Origin: a virus
Length of the DNA stretch: 35,701 bases
Strand: one strand, 5' to 3'
IMG/VR virus record: IMGVR_UViG_3300048597_000066
Location: 1-35,701 of that record
Shown here: piece by piece, positions 22,021-33,011 of the stretch
Position numbering within the stretch: the first letter of the stretch is position 1
Layout: the number at the start of each line of letters is the position of its first letter
Made by a program: the position numbers and the translations under genes
Notes under the pieces: generated by a model
Database searches by the model: none
What the model saw: only the letters and a program-made list of their open reading frames with translations
Told to the model about the DNA's origin: nothing

Positions 22021-24138
22021 CTACTGTCCGAGCGCACCGGCCATCGAGCCGGCACTAACGGCGGCCGGCGCTGCGAGGTAGCGCATCAACGCATTACGCA
22101 TTTCGGGCGGAAGCTCGGCCGCCTGCTGTGGCACCTGACCCGACAGCGCGTCCCGCGCAAATCGTTCATTGCCATAGTTGCGGAACGTGTTGCGTGCGAT
22201 GTTGACAAGCGGCAGCGAGCCGAAGCCGCCGACCGATCCCGAAACATCTGAAAGCAGATTCATAACGGCCGCGGCCGTGTTGGAATTGTTAACCGTCGCC
22301 TCGCCTGGCTGCGCTTTCATGTAAGCGGCAACGCGGCCGATCTGCTGCAATTGCTCTGCGCCCTCATCGCCGAAGATCGCGCGCAGTTTGTTCTTGCCGA
22401 TTGCTGCAATCGCGCGATTGAACCCGGCTTGACTAAATGACCCATCGCCAGCGGCGTTGACGGGGAAAGCCTTGTCACGCAGATACGCCGCCACCTGAGA
22501 GCGCGCCAGCGTCGCAGCGTCCTCGTCACCGCCAAGGGTACGCATTAGGTTGTTGACGGACTTAACGTAGCCGCCGATCAAATATTTGCGGACGAAAGCA
22601 TCCGGCGTTTCATCGTCAAGCGCGGCGCGCAGTCCCGGCGTTTCCTCGATTGCCTTAAAACGCGCCCGCGCCATGCCGCGCGCCTTGTCGAATGCGCCCT
22701 TTGCCTGCTGCCCGGCCGCGCCTTCGATGTCGGCATTATTCAGCGCGTCGCGGACGACACCGATAGCCCGCTGCACCGCAGGTTCGCGCGCCGCCGCCCG
22801 TTGCGCCTGCGACAGCACAGAATCGACTTGCACCAGGTTATTAACGTTTAGCGGGATATTGCCTGCGCTGATGTCGTTCAGCAGGCCGCGCACACTTTCG
22901 GGCAGGAACCGGCCGAGCATTTGCGAATCAAGCGCATCATTTGCCGCATTGCTGAATCCCGGCACGTCGACCGCCGCTGCCCGCCCGCTGCTGTCCCGCG
23001 CGGCTTGATACGCCTGCCCGACGCGGCGCTGCACAGGTTCGTCAATCGCCCGCAATGATTGCATCAACGCATTGCCGGCCTCGTCAGGCTCGAGCGCGCC
23101 GGCCGCGCGCTGATTCAGCAATTGCAGCAGCCGGTTATTCTGTTCCTGAAACCGTTGCGTCAGCGGTTCGCCTGCGCCCTCCACGCCGCGCAAATTGCGC
23201 TCGCGGGCGAATTGCACCGGGTCGCGGGTGATTTGGCCGCGGGTCGGCGTGATGCCGACGGCGGCGAATTCCTCTGCCCTGGCGATCGCGGCCGGGTCGA
23301 ATTGGCGCCCGCTGCGCAGAGCTTCGGCGACCTTGGCCTGCACATTGGCGCGGATGGACGCCGGCACGTCGGCGAGGTCGGCGCCCGCCGTCTGCTGCAA
23401 ACTGGCCGCCCAATCGTCCACCATCCGCGCCGCCTGCGCTTGCACGTCGGCATCCCGCGCCCCGACAAAGCGCCGCCCGAGGCTTTGCACGCCCTGCGCA
23501 AGCGACGTTGACGCCTTGGCAATAGCAGGAGTCAGGACCGCGCCGCCGATCGCCCCTGCGCCCGCCTGCAGCGCCTTGTTGCCTAGAAAGTCGGCTTGCT
23601 GTGGTTCCCCGATAACCGGCTGCGCGGCGCCGCCAATGGCGCCGGCCGCTGCGCCGCGCGCTGCAAGTTGGCGCAGGGTATTGGCGCCCGCGACCAGGCG
23701 ACCGCCCGCAAGGTTGACCGGGTTTGCAACGTTGCCGCCAATCCGCGCAACGTCAATCCCCTCGCGCCCGGCCATTTTGCGCGATGCGTCATATTCTGCA
23801 TTGGCCTCGTTGACGATCCTGTCAACGTTCGCCACGTCCGGCCGCGGCAAATTCAGGCCGGTTACACGATTCAGGCCGCCGACGGCAGCGTCGACCCCGC
23901 GGGCGAGTAATTGCGCCCCGGCGTCGATCGGATCGCGCAGGCCCATGACGACGCCGCCAGCGATCCCGCCGCGGCCCGCACTGGCGCCTGTGGGGACTGG
24001 CTGCGCGGCCGGCGCCGCTTTTTGCATTGCGGCAATCTGCTGCGCCGCCGCAGCCTGCACCTGTTCCGGCGTCGCGTCGTCCGGCGCGTTCAAAATGAAC
24101 GACTGACCGTCCGGGCCGTTGATCTTGAATTTAGCCAT
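22021..24138 (-). CDS. large ejection-type internal virion protein
   Basis: 705 residues. The first 40 residues (FKINGPDGQSFILNAPDDAT) match a small domain seen at the start of many phage virion proteins. The rest is Ala/Arg/Gln-rich and helical, with amphipathic stretches and a Gly-rich region (GAAAGAIGGAAQPVIGEPQQ, near 170). This fits the ejection proteins that P22-like phages release to form a channel through the periplasm (gp7, gp16, gp20). It is the largest of three such genes in tandem (25374, 24148, 22021). I cannot say which P22 protein it replaces. No muramidase motif is visible. A gap of 77 bases before the next gene holds nothing recognisable. Confidence 0.7.
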   Translation of the reverse strand: MAKFKINGPDGQSFILNAPDDATPEQVQAAAAQQIAAMQKAAPAAQPVPTGASAGRGGIAGGVVMGLRDPIDAGAQLLARGVDAAVGGLNRVTGLNLPRPDVANVDRIVNEANAEYDASRKMAGREGIDVARIGGNVANPVNLAGGRLVAGANTLRQLAARGAAAGAIGGAAQPVIGEPQQADFLGNKALQAGAGAIGGAVLTPAIAKASTSLAQGVQSLGRRFVGARDADVQAQAARMVDDWAASLQQTAGADLADVPASIRANVQAKVAEALRSGRQFDPAAIARAEEFAAVGITPTRGQITRDPVQFARERNLRGVEGAGEPLTQRFQEQNNRLLQLLNQRAAGALEPDEAGNALMQSLRAIDEPVQRRVGQAYQAARDSSGRAAAVDVPGFSNAANDALDSQMLGRFLPESVRGLLNDISAGNIPLNVNNLVQVDSVLSQAQRAAAREPAVQRAIGVVRDALNNADIEGAAGQQAKGAFDKARGMARARFKAIEETPGLRAALDDETPDAFVRKYLIGGYVKSVNNLMRTLGGDEDAATLARSQVAAYLRDKAFPVNAAGDGSFSQAGFNRAIAAIGKNKLRAIFGDEGAEQLQQIGRVAAYMKAQPGEATVNNSNTAAAVMNLLSDVSGSVGGFGSLPLVNIARNTFRNYGNERFARDALSGQVPQQAAELPPEMRNALMRYLAAPAAVSAGSMAGALGQ

Positions 24139-24147
24139 TGGCGGCGC

Positions 24148-25374
24148 CTATTCGTTAACTGGCTCGATCGAGAAGCCTGGCGGCAGTTGTGCGGCTGGCG
24201 GGGCGGCGCCGGCTTTCCGTTGCGCCATCGGTGGCGCTTTGAAACTCGGCCCGGCGCCCAACAGAAGCGCATCCGTCGCGGTTTTTCTGAGAGCGCGCTT
24301 TTGCTCGATAACTCGCTGATCGGTTTCGCCAATCTGCGGGAAATACGTTTCAATTTCTCGGTCCATTTCGTCTGTCGGAATAGCGGCGCCAGACTCTTTC
24401 CGAAGTTTCGCGCGCACCCATTCTTCTTGCGCGTTGCGGGTCATTTGCCGATCCGGTGACCTCACAAAATTGGCCGCCTTGTTGCCAACAAACGGAACTC
24501 CACTCACAACCGTTTCGGCAATGCTTGGCGTTTCCTGCGCTGCCGCGCCTTGTCCGGTAATGATGTTTTCTGCGCCGATCATCCGCGTTACAAACCCTTG
24601 CGCGCTTGCTTGCCCTTCCGTCGGAACTTGCGGCTTTCCGGCTAGCGGCTTCCCATCGGCCCCCATGACCGGACGCGCCGGCCCGCGCCCGCGAGGATCG
24701 ACCAAAACCGGCCCGGTTGCGGTTTCTGTCACCGCCATTACCGGGAACTCCCGATCAAACGCCAGCCGGTCGCGCGCAACGCTGAGGTTGCCTTGCGCCA
24801 CGCCAAGCTGACCACGCGCCACGCGCTCGCGCTCTTGATTGGCCCGCGTCGTTTCGCCGAATTGCCGCTCCGCAAGCGCCTGATCTATGCGTTTCGCCGC
24901 GTCGATCGCCTGTTCGGTCGCATAGCGCACGCCCTGCGCGTCGAATTGCGCCGGGAAGGCCGCAACGTCAATGCCCTGTTGCTGCAGGAATGCGCGGCCT
25001 TGATCCCAAGTCGATTGATCCCGCGACGCGCCTAGCACCTGGCCGATAAGGTTGATTCGCTTGCCGGCCGCCTCTAGTTCCTTCGCCTGCTGTTCGGCCG
25101 CCGCCTTGGCGGCCTTGGCCCGCGACTCTGCAAGATTGGTTGACTCCGTAATGAATCCGCCGCGGAGCAATTCTTGCTCGCCCGCGCCGCCCGCTAGCAA
25201 TTGGTCTAGCCGGTTCTGCCTGTCTCGAGCGCGTTCCTTTTCCTCAAAGGCCATGTCATTCGCGCGGGTGCGCTGCATCGCGCCCTGCACTTCGATCGCG
25301 CGCATAAGCGCATTGCTCTGCGGCTCGATCTGCGGACCGCGGAAGCCTAACGCGATGTTCGAGTCGATAGCCAT
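24148..25374 (-). CDS. ejection-type virion protein
   Basis: 408 residues from ATG at 25374, preceded by GGGGAGG. It is helical with many charged residues (DMAFEEKERARDRQNRLDQL, then AKAAKAAAEQQAKELEAAGK). A region with VMAVTETATGPVLVDPRGRG follows, then a C-terminal helical segment (EEWVRAKLRKESGAAIPTDE). The last part resembles internal virion proteins of podoviruses that assemble below the portal. Overlap with the upstream gene stop (TGATG) and 9-base spacing to the next gene show a single late operon. The exact P22 counterpart is unclear. Confidence 0.65.
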   Translation of the reverse strand: MAIDSNIALGFRGPQIEPQSNALMRAIEVQGAMQRTRANDMAFEEKERARDRQNRLDQLLAGGAGEQELLRGGFITESTNLAESRAKAAKAAAEQQAKELEAAGKRINLIGQVLGASRDQSTWDQGRAFLQQQGIDVAAFPAQFDAQGVRYATEQAIDAAKRIDQALAERQFGETTRANQERERVARGQLGVAQGNLSVARDRLAFDREFPVMAVTETATGPVLVDPRGRGPARPVMGADGKPLAGKPQVPTEGQASAQGFVTRMIGAENIITGQGAAAQETPSIAETVVSGVPFVGNKAANFVRSPDRQMTRNAQEEWVRAKLRKESGAAIPTDEMDREIETYFPQIGETDQRVIEQKRALRKTATDALLLGAGPSFKAPPMAQRKAGAAPPAAQLPPGFSIEPVNE

Positions 25375-26186
25375 CAATCCTCCCCGCCATAGCCTGCCCA
25401 CGGACTACGGTAAGCGCCGCTGCCGTATTGGCTAGTTAGGTTGCCGCCCACAAAGCCGCCGCCGCGATTGCCGGCGCCGATCCTGCGCAATAGCTCGTTG
25501 TCCTGCCATGCGTTATATGCCTGGCCGATTCCGCCTGCGATCGCATTCGCGCTGCCGATCGTGCCGGCCGCGGCAGCGTTGCCCGCGCCGGTCATCAAGT
25601 TTCCGGCATTGTTGCCATACCACTGATCGGCCGCATTGGACTGGCCGACCGCATTTTGTCCAAGTCCGGCAGTCGCAAAAAGCTTCTGAAAGTTGCGATC
25701 CTGCGTATTGGTAAAGCGGCCATACGCGCGGTCGAATTCGTTGCTTGCGAAGCCTTGGCCGTACTTTGCAAGTGCCTTGGCCGCCGCACCGGACAGCAGG
25801 CCGCCACGCGCTGCCGCGCCGCCTTCGACTGCCCGCGTGCCTTCGGCCATGCGCCAGTCATAGCCGGGGTCTTTGACGAAATCGTCATTCGTAAAGGCGC
25901 GCGTTAGCGAGTTGTCCCGCAAGCCGCGGCCAAGCATTTCCGTCGCCGTCTGCCCGGTGCCCAGGTATGGCATAAGGCGATTCTGCATATCGCCGCGCAG
26001 CTGCCCTTGCAGGGCCATCGCATCGCGGGCGGCCTGCTGCTGCTGCTGCGCAGCGCGGCGCGAGGATCGCGAGCCGAGTAGCCCGCTTATACCTCCAAGC
26101 GCACCGCCGACAGCGGCGCCCCACGGTCCGAGCGCGGAGCCAGCCGCGGCGCCTTGCGCGATACTTGAGAAAGCGTCATTTGCCAT
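25374..26186 (-). CDS. small ejection/DNA-transfer-type virion protein
   Basis: 270 residues from ATG at 26186. The N-terminal part is hydrophobic and Gly-rich (AAAGSALGPWGAAVGGALGG), typical of ejection proteins that insert in membranes. A Gln-rich helix follows (AAQQQQQAARDAMALQGQL), then a low-complexity Ala/Gly/Asn region. The last part (GFVGGNLTSQYGSGAYRSPW) is disordered. It is placed first in the group of three ejection-type genes, after the fibre genes. Upstream in-frame starts (TTG at 26204) exist, but this ATG has the better context. Confidence 0.68.
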   Translation of the reverse strand: MANDAFSSIAQGAAAGSALGPWGAAVGGALGGISGLLGSRSSRRAAQQQQQAARDAMALQGQLRGDMQNRLMPYLGTGQTATEMLGRGLRDNSLTRAFTNDDFVKDPGYDWRMAEGTRAVEGGAAARGGLLSGAAAKALAKYGQGFASNEFDRAYGRFTNTQDRNFQKLFATAGLGQNAVGQSNAADQWYGNNAGNLMTGAGNAAAAGTIGSANAIAGGIGQAYNAWQDNELLRRIGAGNRGGGFVGGNLTSQYGSGAYRSPWAGYGGED

Positions 26187-26204
26187 TTCACTGCCCCTAG
26201 TCAA

Positions 26205-27730
26205 TCACACGGCGCGTGCAAAATTCTGATATCGCCTGTAAATTAAATTGGCCGCAGTCTGCAGCGGCGTTCCGGCAACTGTGTTGCTGACTACGGCGTA
26301 AAACGTCGCCGCTTCTTGCATCTTTCCGGGGAAAGCGAGCGAACTTGTCGCTAGCGCGCCCACGCAATCAACCCCCGAAAACCCGGTCGCATTTGTCGTT
26401 GCGACGTGAACACAAATGCCGTTGACAAAAAAGTAAAGTTGACTCGCGGCCTTGCTCCAAGCCATCGCAAGATATTTGTTCCCGGTTCCGAGCGCGAAAC
26501 CCGATCCGAAATAAGAGTTTCCTTGCTGCAGCCCGACAAAATTATTCCCGGCCGCGGCAAAGGTCGTTGTGCCCACGCCCATCGCAAAATTTTTGCCATC
26601 CACCTGGACCGAAAACATACACCCATTAATGCTAGTGCCGCTGATGTTGACGATCGCGTCAAAAATTACCAAGGCATTCGCATCAAGCGAACCAGTCAAG
26701 CCGCCCGAAAACGTCATGCTTTGATTGCTAGCATTGAACAAGACCGCAGCCCCGGCGCCAGAATAAAGCATCGAGGTTTGGTTTAGCGTAGGACTATTGT
26801 TGTATGTTCCATTGCTTGCGGCGGCTGATGAATCCGTCGCCGTCGACCCGCTCGTTTCGTTTAGCCGGTAATAGCGCGTCGGACCGTCGGATAGAACAAT
26901 GTCGTTGTAGGCTGCGCTGCTACCGCCTCCCGTGACGCTGACGGTTACTGTATTCCCCGACCTTGATGCCGCCACTCCCGACCCGGTAAAGTCAACCGTG
27001 TCGACGGTCCCCGATGAGCCTAGATTTGTTCCCTCGTCCTTGAACTGGATAGCGGTTTGTCCGCCGCCGCCAGTGCCAAGCGGACCGACAGTGCCGCCGT
27101 TGATGCGAACGTAGATACCCGCGGTCGTCGTCCATACGTCGCCGTCGCCCGGAGTTGTCGGCGCCGTGCCGTGCGGTATGTTGATACTGGCGTATCCCGT
27201 TGCCGTCGCTGCAAAGTTCGCCTTTGCGCCGGCCACCGTCAGCGCCGTTACGTTCGTGCCGTCGGACGTGAGATTTGTAATCCCTCCAAACGCGCCGGCA
27301 TTGTTAAATTGCACTGTGCCGCTACTTCCCCCGGGACTGCCCGCCGCGGCCCACTTGACGCCTAGCGGCTGCGTCGAGTCGGCGACTAGTGCATATCCAT
27401 TTGTCCCCGCAGCAAGTCGCTGCGCCGTGCCGGCCGCGTCTGCGACGGCTAGATCGCCCTTGACTTGCCATATCGGGTCGATAGCGACGCCGGGAATATC
27501 AACCGTGACGGTATCGGCAAGGCGCGTTGCGCTTACTCCGTCGCCGACAAAATCGACTTCTTCGACAGTCCCTGGCGTGCCTAGGTCTAGGCCCTCGTTC
27601 TGAAACTGAATCGGCGCTTGCGTCAGCGCGGGAACCTGCGACCATCCTTCGCCGTTCCATTCCCATGTCCGGCCAAAATAGGTGTATTGCTGACCTATCG
27701 TTGGCGAGATTGGAAAGTTGATAGTAGTCA

Positions 27731-27731
<1 letters not shown>
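26205..27731 (-). CDS. tail fibre/adhesin with LamG-like C-terminal domain
   Basis: 508 residues. The start MTTINFPISPTIGQQYTYFG with WEWNGEGWSQV is a short N-terminal domain common in phage fibres. Two copies of a beta segment occur, QFQNEGLDLGTPGTVEEVDF and QFKDEGTNLGSSGTVDTVDF, followed by Gly/Thr repeats. The C-terminal 230 residues (YYRLNETSGSTATDSSAAAS, then VLFNASNQSMTFSGGL) match a concanavalin/LamG-type carbohydrate-binding sandwich. It is likely a receptor-binding fibre. The stop overlaps nothing, and the start directly follows the Gly-rich adhesin stop. Confidence 0.78.
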
Positions 27732-29137
<1,406 letters not shown>

Positions 29138-30589
29138 TTAGGTTGCCCCGGATTCCAGCATCAAAACGGCGTTGATGATGACCGCCTTTATCGGATCGGT
29201 GACGCGGACCTCATAAACGCGATCGCGCGCCATGCCCATGCGGAGCCAGCGCGCTCGAGCCTTGTAGCGTCCGGCCATGCCGATCGAAGTCCAATGCTCG
29301 TTACCCCACGTCGACCCGCCGTCGTCCGACCATCGCAGCATCGCTTGCGGGTCGCGCCCCTGCCCGGTCTGTAGGCCGACGCCTGGCTCGAAGGCGACTT
29401 GCAACTCGTTGTAACGAACGTCGCGGTATTCGCTCAGAATGTGCGGGCAACGCCGAATGCGCGCGATCGCCTCGCCATTGTCGGTGTAAACCTCGTCGGT
29501 GTAGTCATAGACGAGGCCGTTTGACGCATCGCCTACCAGCACCTTTCCGCGGTAGTTGACTGCGCAGTTTGCGCGATGGCGGTGCAATTCGCCTTTGTCG
29601 TCAAGGCTGGCGCGTTCGTGCCAAAGCTGCGTGCTGATGTCGAATACCCACGTTTTGTCGGCGGTCGGGAAGGTCAGTTGATAGAACTCATGGCCGCCGC
29701 CGCGGTAGGTAAACGCGATCGCATCTGTAATGGTTTCGTATGTCGAAAACTCAAAGTCAAGCGCCTGCGTGCTGATCTTCTGTAGCCCCTGACCGGAAGC
29801 CATGACAACCATTGCCGACCCGCGTTCGTCAGTCGCGAGAAAAGCAAATGTTTCGCCCAGGCGCGAAACGCTGAAAGGCGCTGCGCAACCGTGTTGCATG
29901 AATGCGCCCTGATTGCGCTCGAAAGCGCCATCAACATTGCCGGTGTTGTACCAAATTTCGGACGTTTGGGCGCCGAGTAGCCATAGCTGCCGATGCTCTG
30001 ACCATACCGTCACGATGTCATCGGGCCATGCCTCTTTAGTGGCGAAGTCAAGCGCGTCCCACGTCAGCGCATACAAGCCGCTCCAATAGAATTGCGCGGT
30101 GCCCGGCTTGTTCAGGACGAAATAGCCGTCAAGAAAGATCGGCCGCCCGCCAAAAAATGCCGGGTCACTGATGCGCGCAAACGCCAGTGTCGCGATGTTC
30201 AGCGAGTAAACGTTCGGGCCGTCTGAAAACAGAATGTCTGTTCCGTTGTCTGCCGCCACCATCGGGCCGACCGACGTTGCTAGAACTTGCGTCGTTACGG
30301 TGTACGAGGCGCCGTTAGGGACCGCAGTGCACAAGCGGTTGCCAATGCACGCGATTAGTAGTTCCTCGCGCGTCGGCGGCGAATACAGGCATCGCACAGG
30401 CGCCGCAGGGATGCTGGCAAGCGTCGGGAAGTCAATGAACAGGCGCAGCCCAGGCGTCGGCAAAAGCGCCATGACCGAGGCAGCGCCCGGCGTCGGATCA
30501 ACTTCCGGATACCAGTTGATCGACCTTTGTGCGTTCTGATACCGGGACCGGGTTTCGTAAGCCGGACCGACGAAGCCGCCGAACAGCAT
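29138..30589 (-). CDS. P22 gp10-like packaged DNA stabilisation protein
   Basis: 483 residues (P22 gp10 is 472). The start MLFGGFVGPAYETRSRYQNA with QRSINWYPEVDPTPGAA is the characteristic N terminus of the family. A beta-propeller-like body follows (VAADNGTDILFSDGPNVYSL, then EHRQLWLLGAQTSEIWYN). In P22 the protein forms the second ring below the portal and seals the packaged head. It directly follows the gp4-like gene (stop and start share one base), as in P22. Confidence 0.92.
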   Translation of the reverse strand: MLFGGFVGPAYETRSRYQNAQRSINWYPEVDPTPGAASVMALLPTPGLRLFIDFPTLASIPAAPVRCLYSPPTREELLIACIGNRLCTAVPNGASYTVTTQVLATSVGPMVAADNGTDILFSDGPNVYSLNIATLAFARISDPAFFGGRPIFLDGYFVLNKPGTAQFYWSGLYALTWDALDFATKEAWPDDIVTVWSEHRQLWLLGAQTSEIWYNTGNVDGAFERNQGAFMQHGCAAPFSVSRLGETFAFLATDERGSAMVVMASGQGLQKISTQALDFEFSTYETITDAIAFTYRGGGHEFYQLTFPTADKTWVFDISTQLWHERASLDDKGELHRHRANCAVNYRGKVLVGDASNGLVYDYTDEVYTDNGEAIARIRRCPHILSEYRDVRYNELQVAFEPGVGLQTGQGRDPQAMLRWSDDGGSTWGNEHWTSIGMAGRYKARARWLRMGMARDRVYEVRVTDPIKAVIINAVLMLESGAT

Positions 30590-31308
30590 TACAGCACCCG
30601 GAAATCGGCGTAACCCATGCCGGCATTATTCACGACAGCATCCGGCAAGCTCATGCGCAAGTCCGGAAGATTCTGCCGCTTGATGTTGCGGCGGGCCGAT
30701 GCGGCAGTGCGGACCAGCGTGCGCGGCGGCTCGAAGCCGTATGCCGGCGAAAGTTCCTCGGCTAGCGAATACTCGAGCGCGCGCTGATAGCCTGGCGGCA
30801 TGACAAGCGGCGTCGTCAGCGTGGCGAATTGCGCTAGCTGCTGCTGACTGTAAAGGTACAGCACGGTCCCCGCAGTCGGCACGGGCCAGAAATACAGCGT
30901 TCCGAGCGGGTACGTCGTGTCGTAGAACATGAACAGCGGCAGCGGCGAAGTCGGCTGCGACTTGTCGACGATCGCGCGGTATTGAGCCGGCGCGAGAATC
31001 GTGAGTGGGTAATCGGCGCCGTTCAGGCGGATAAAACTGTCATCCTGCACCGACAGCGGGCGCGCAGTGACCGTCAGGTCAGGCGTCAGCGTCGACGGCC
31101 CGATCGTGTACGAGGCTTGCCCAGGCGTCAGGGTAAGCACGTCCTGCGTGATGACGTAGATCGAAAGCCGCTCGGTACTCCACGAATCAAGCATCGTGTT
31201 CAGCACGATGAGCGCGTCGTTTACCTCGTCCGATGTCGGGGTTTCTCCGAGCGCGGTCGCGCCGATCAAATACAGCGCACGTTTGCAGATATCCAGCGCA
31301 GTAGCCAA
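30589..31308 (-). CDS. P22 gp4-like tail accessory factor
   Basis: 239 residues. The start MATALDICKRALYLIGATAL with LNTMLDSWSTERLSIY is typical of the P22 tail accessory factor family. LTPGQASYTIGPSTLTPDLT and the later PPGYQRALEYSLAEELSPAY follow. The protein forms a ring on the portal and joins it to gp10. P22 gp4 is 166 residues and has a muramidase activity; the extra length here lies in the middle and C-terminal part. It is preceded by a terminator-like hairpin and a gap of 59 bases after the decoration-type gene. Confidence 0.9.
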   Translation of the reverse strand: MATALDICKRALYLIGATALGETPTSDEVNDALIVLNTMLDSWSTERLSIYVITQDVLTLTPGQASYTIGPSTLTPDLTVTARPLSVQDDSFIRLNGADYPLTILAPAQYRAIVDKSQPTSPLPLFMFYDTTYPLGTLYFWPVPTAGTVLYLYSQQQLAQFATLTTPLVMPPGYQRALEYSLAEELSPAYGFEPPRTLVRTAASARRNIKRQNLPDLRMSLPDAVVNNAGMGYADFRVL

Positions 31309-31325
31309 AGCGGCCTCCTAGAAAG

Positions 31326-31347
31326 CCCGCCCCGGTTAAGGGGCGGG
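31326..31347 (-). terminator. hairpin terminator between capsid and tail genes
   Basis: An 8-bp perfect stem CCCGCCCC/GGGGCGGG with a 6-base loop lies in the 59-base gap after the leftward decoration-type gene. On the minus strand it is followed by CTTTC, a weak T-tract. It probably ends or reduces part of the transcripts after the highly expressed coat gene. Complete stop is unlikely as the tail genes follow. Confidence 0.6.
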
Positions 31348-31367
31348 GTTACTGCTGCGCTTGCCGC

Positions 31368-31745
31368 TTAGGTCAGCGGATTCAGTAGCTTCCAATCGAA
31401 CACGACGGCGGCCGTCGCGTTCGCGTTGCCGAACACTTGGAACGAACCGGCCGACGGAACGACGCGAACGATGCTCGTCAGGGTCGTGTCAGCGGTGCCT
31501 TGTGCCAGCACTGCCTCGATAACTGACGACGCATTGACGAGGTTGTTCGTGATGACGACGTTGCCTTGACCGGCAGCGATTGACGCGCGACCCTGATTCT
31601 GATTCGCGGTCGCTGCGCCAGTCGTGATCGTGCCGCCTGCGGTCGCCAGCCGTTGCGCTACAAGCGCATCCTCCGTCGACTTTTCAAACTGCGCGACCTG
31701 GCCGGCCGGATAGCCGCCATACGCGCGAAGGAGAGTAACAGCCAT
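31368..31745 (-). CDS. small virion (decoration- or completion-type) protein
   Basis: 125 residues, Ala/Thr/Val-rich and beta in pattern (SFQVFGNANATAAVVFDWKL). An N-terminal part reads YGGYPAGQVAQFEKSTEDAL. The position directly after the coat gene is that of capsid decoration or head-completion proteins. The motif YPAGQVAxF...A is found in short phage capsid-associated proteins. It is followed by a strong hairpin. A structural role is likely but not proven. Confidence 0.65.
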   Translation of the reverse strand: MAVTLLRAYGGYPAGQVAQFEKSTEDALVAQRLATAGGTITTGAATANQNQGRASIAAGQGNVVITNNLVNASSVIEAVLAQGTADTTLTSIVRVVPSAGSFQVFGNANATAAVVFDWKLLNPLT

Positions 31746-31775
31746 GATGATTTCCTTTCTGTGCGTGTCGGCGGG

Positions 31776-32996
31776 TTAGATGGCGGCGATGCGGCAAGCG
31801 AGCTGCGGATAGGTCGCCGCCCACCCGAACAGCACATCAAGACGCATATTCGATACGTCGTTCACGCCGTCATAGTATTCGGTGACCTTGATCGTGAAGC
31901 CGTCGTCAGAGACCTGCGACACCTTCGCGTTCTGATCCTGCGGCACGAACATCGGCACCATCGCGAGGGTAAAGGCGTCCTCGTGATAAGCAAGGTTGCA
32001 TTCATAGTCAAGCGACGTGTTGCCGGTGATGACGTAGGGCTGCGCGGTTGTGGGCGAGGCGGTGACGTTCTGGAATGCGCCGGAGGTCACGATCGCCGGG
32101 CTAACGTTGATCGTGGTCGCACCGACGAGCGCATCGGCAGTCACCACGAACTGCTGCAGAGCACCGGTCGACTGGCGCGTTTGCGGGTTGACCGCAAAGC
32201 ATCCCGGCAGAGTGATGACCGTGCCAGCCGTCAGCGTGCCGCCAGCAACGGCCACAACGGTGATCGCCGAGCCGGTTTGGCCGGCGCCGTTGATGTTCGT
32301 TGCGGTCGCGGCGCCGTTCGTATGCCGCGCGACGTTCTGCGACATGCCGATATTGAAGCCTAGCGAGTCCACCACCAGGCCGGTGCCGTATTGCTTGCCG
32401 AGCATGCTGGCATTGTTGAACAGGCCCGCCAAGCCTTGCACCGAGGTCGAGTTCAGCGCGGGGCCGAGGACGACGTTACGCATGCCGTCGCGCGGCGCTG
32501 CGTTTTCGTCAAGCTTGCGACCGGCTGCGGTGAACAGGCCGAGCGCTTCCGCCTGCGTGGTCGGCTGCGGCAGCGTGGTCAGGTTGACGCTAACCGAATT
32601 GCCGACGGCGCTACGGGCAAGCTGCAGCCCTTGGCGGTCGATTTCGTTCGCAACCGTTGCCACCGCGGCGCGGATCGCCTTTTGCAGATCGGGGTCGCTG
32701 ATGCTGACGGTGCGCTCGACCAGCGGAAAGTTAATATCGCAGCCGCCCTGCGAGAGCGTCAGCGGCACGGTCGGGAACGTGGTTGCCTGCGGAACAGCGA
32801 CGCGACCGGCGCGATAGGTGTAGCGCGGCGGTTGCTTGATGTTGATCGTTTGGCCGACGGCATAGCCGCGCGCCATGTTGGAACCGTACTCGCTTTGCCA
32901 TTGGCGATTAACGCCTTTGGAAAAGACAAGCATGTTTTTCAGGATCGCCAGCGATTCGCGGGCGACTAGTGCGGTTGTTGCGAGGGTGTTAGCCAT
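31776..32996 (-). CDS. major capsid protein (P22 coat-like)
   Basis: 406 residues (P22 coat is 430). The start MANTLATTALVARESLAILK with LVFSKGVNRQWQSEYG is typical of P22 coat-type proteins. GYAVGQTINIKQPPRYTYRA, then VERTVSISDPDLQKAIRA and the late NLAYHEDAFTLAMVPMFVP are further family-like stretches. It forms the icosahedral shell with the HK97 fold. The gene lies 15 bases after the scaffold gene, and AAGGA precedes the ATG. It sits just before the strong hairpin of the late operon. Confidence 0.93.
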   Translation of the reverse strand: MANTLATTALVARESLAILKNMLVFSKGVNRQWQSEYGSNMARGYAVGQTINIKQPPRYTYRAGRVAVPQATTFPTVPLTLSQGGCDINFPLVERTVSISDPDLQKAIRAAVATVANEIDRQGLQLARSAVGNSVSVNLTTLPQPTTQAEALGLFTAAGRKLDENAAPRDGMRNVVLGPALNSTSVQGLAGLFNNASMLGKQYGTGLVVDSLGFNIGMSQNVARHTNGAATATNINGAGQTGSAITVVAVAGGTLTAGTVITLPGCFAVNPQTRQSTGALQQFVVTADALVGATTINVSPAIVTSGAFQNVTASPTTAQPYVITGNTSLDYECNLAYHEDAFTLAMVPMFVPQDQNAKVSQVSDDGFTIKVTEYYDGVNDVSNMRLDVLFGWAATYPQLACRIAAI

Positions 32997-33011
32997 TTAG
33001 GCCACTTCCTT

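Noticed and set aside
23195-24106. 303-codon plus-strand ORF opposite the ejection protein
   Set aside because: Arg/Pro/Ala/Ser-rich shadow of a high-GC gene on the other strand; no domain and no RBS. Other long antisense frames (3577-4242, 2458-2829, 13798-14550) were rejected for the same reason.
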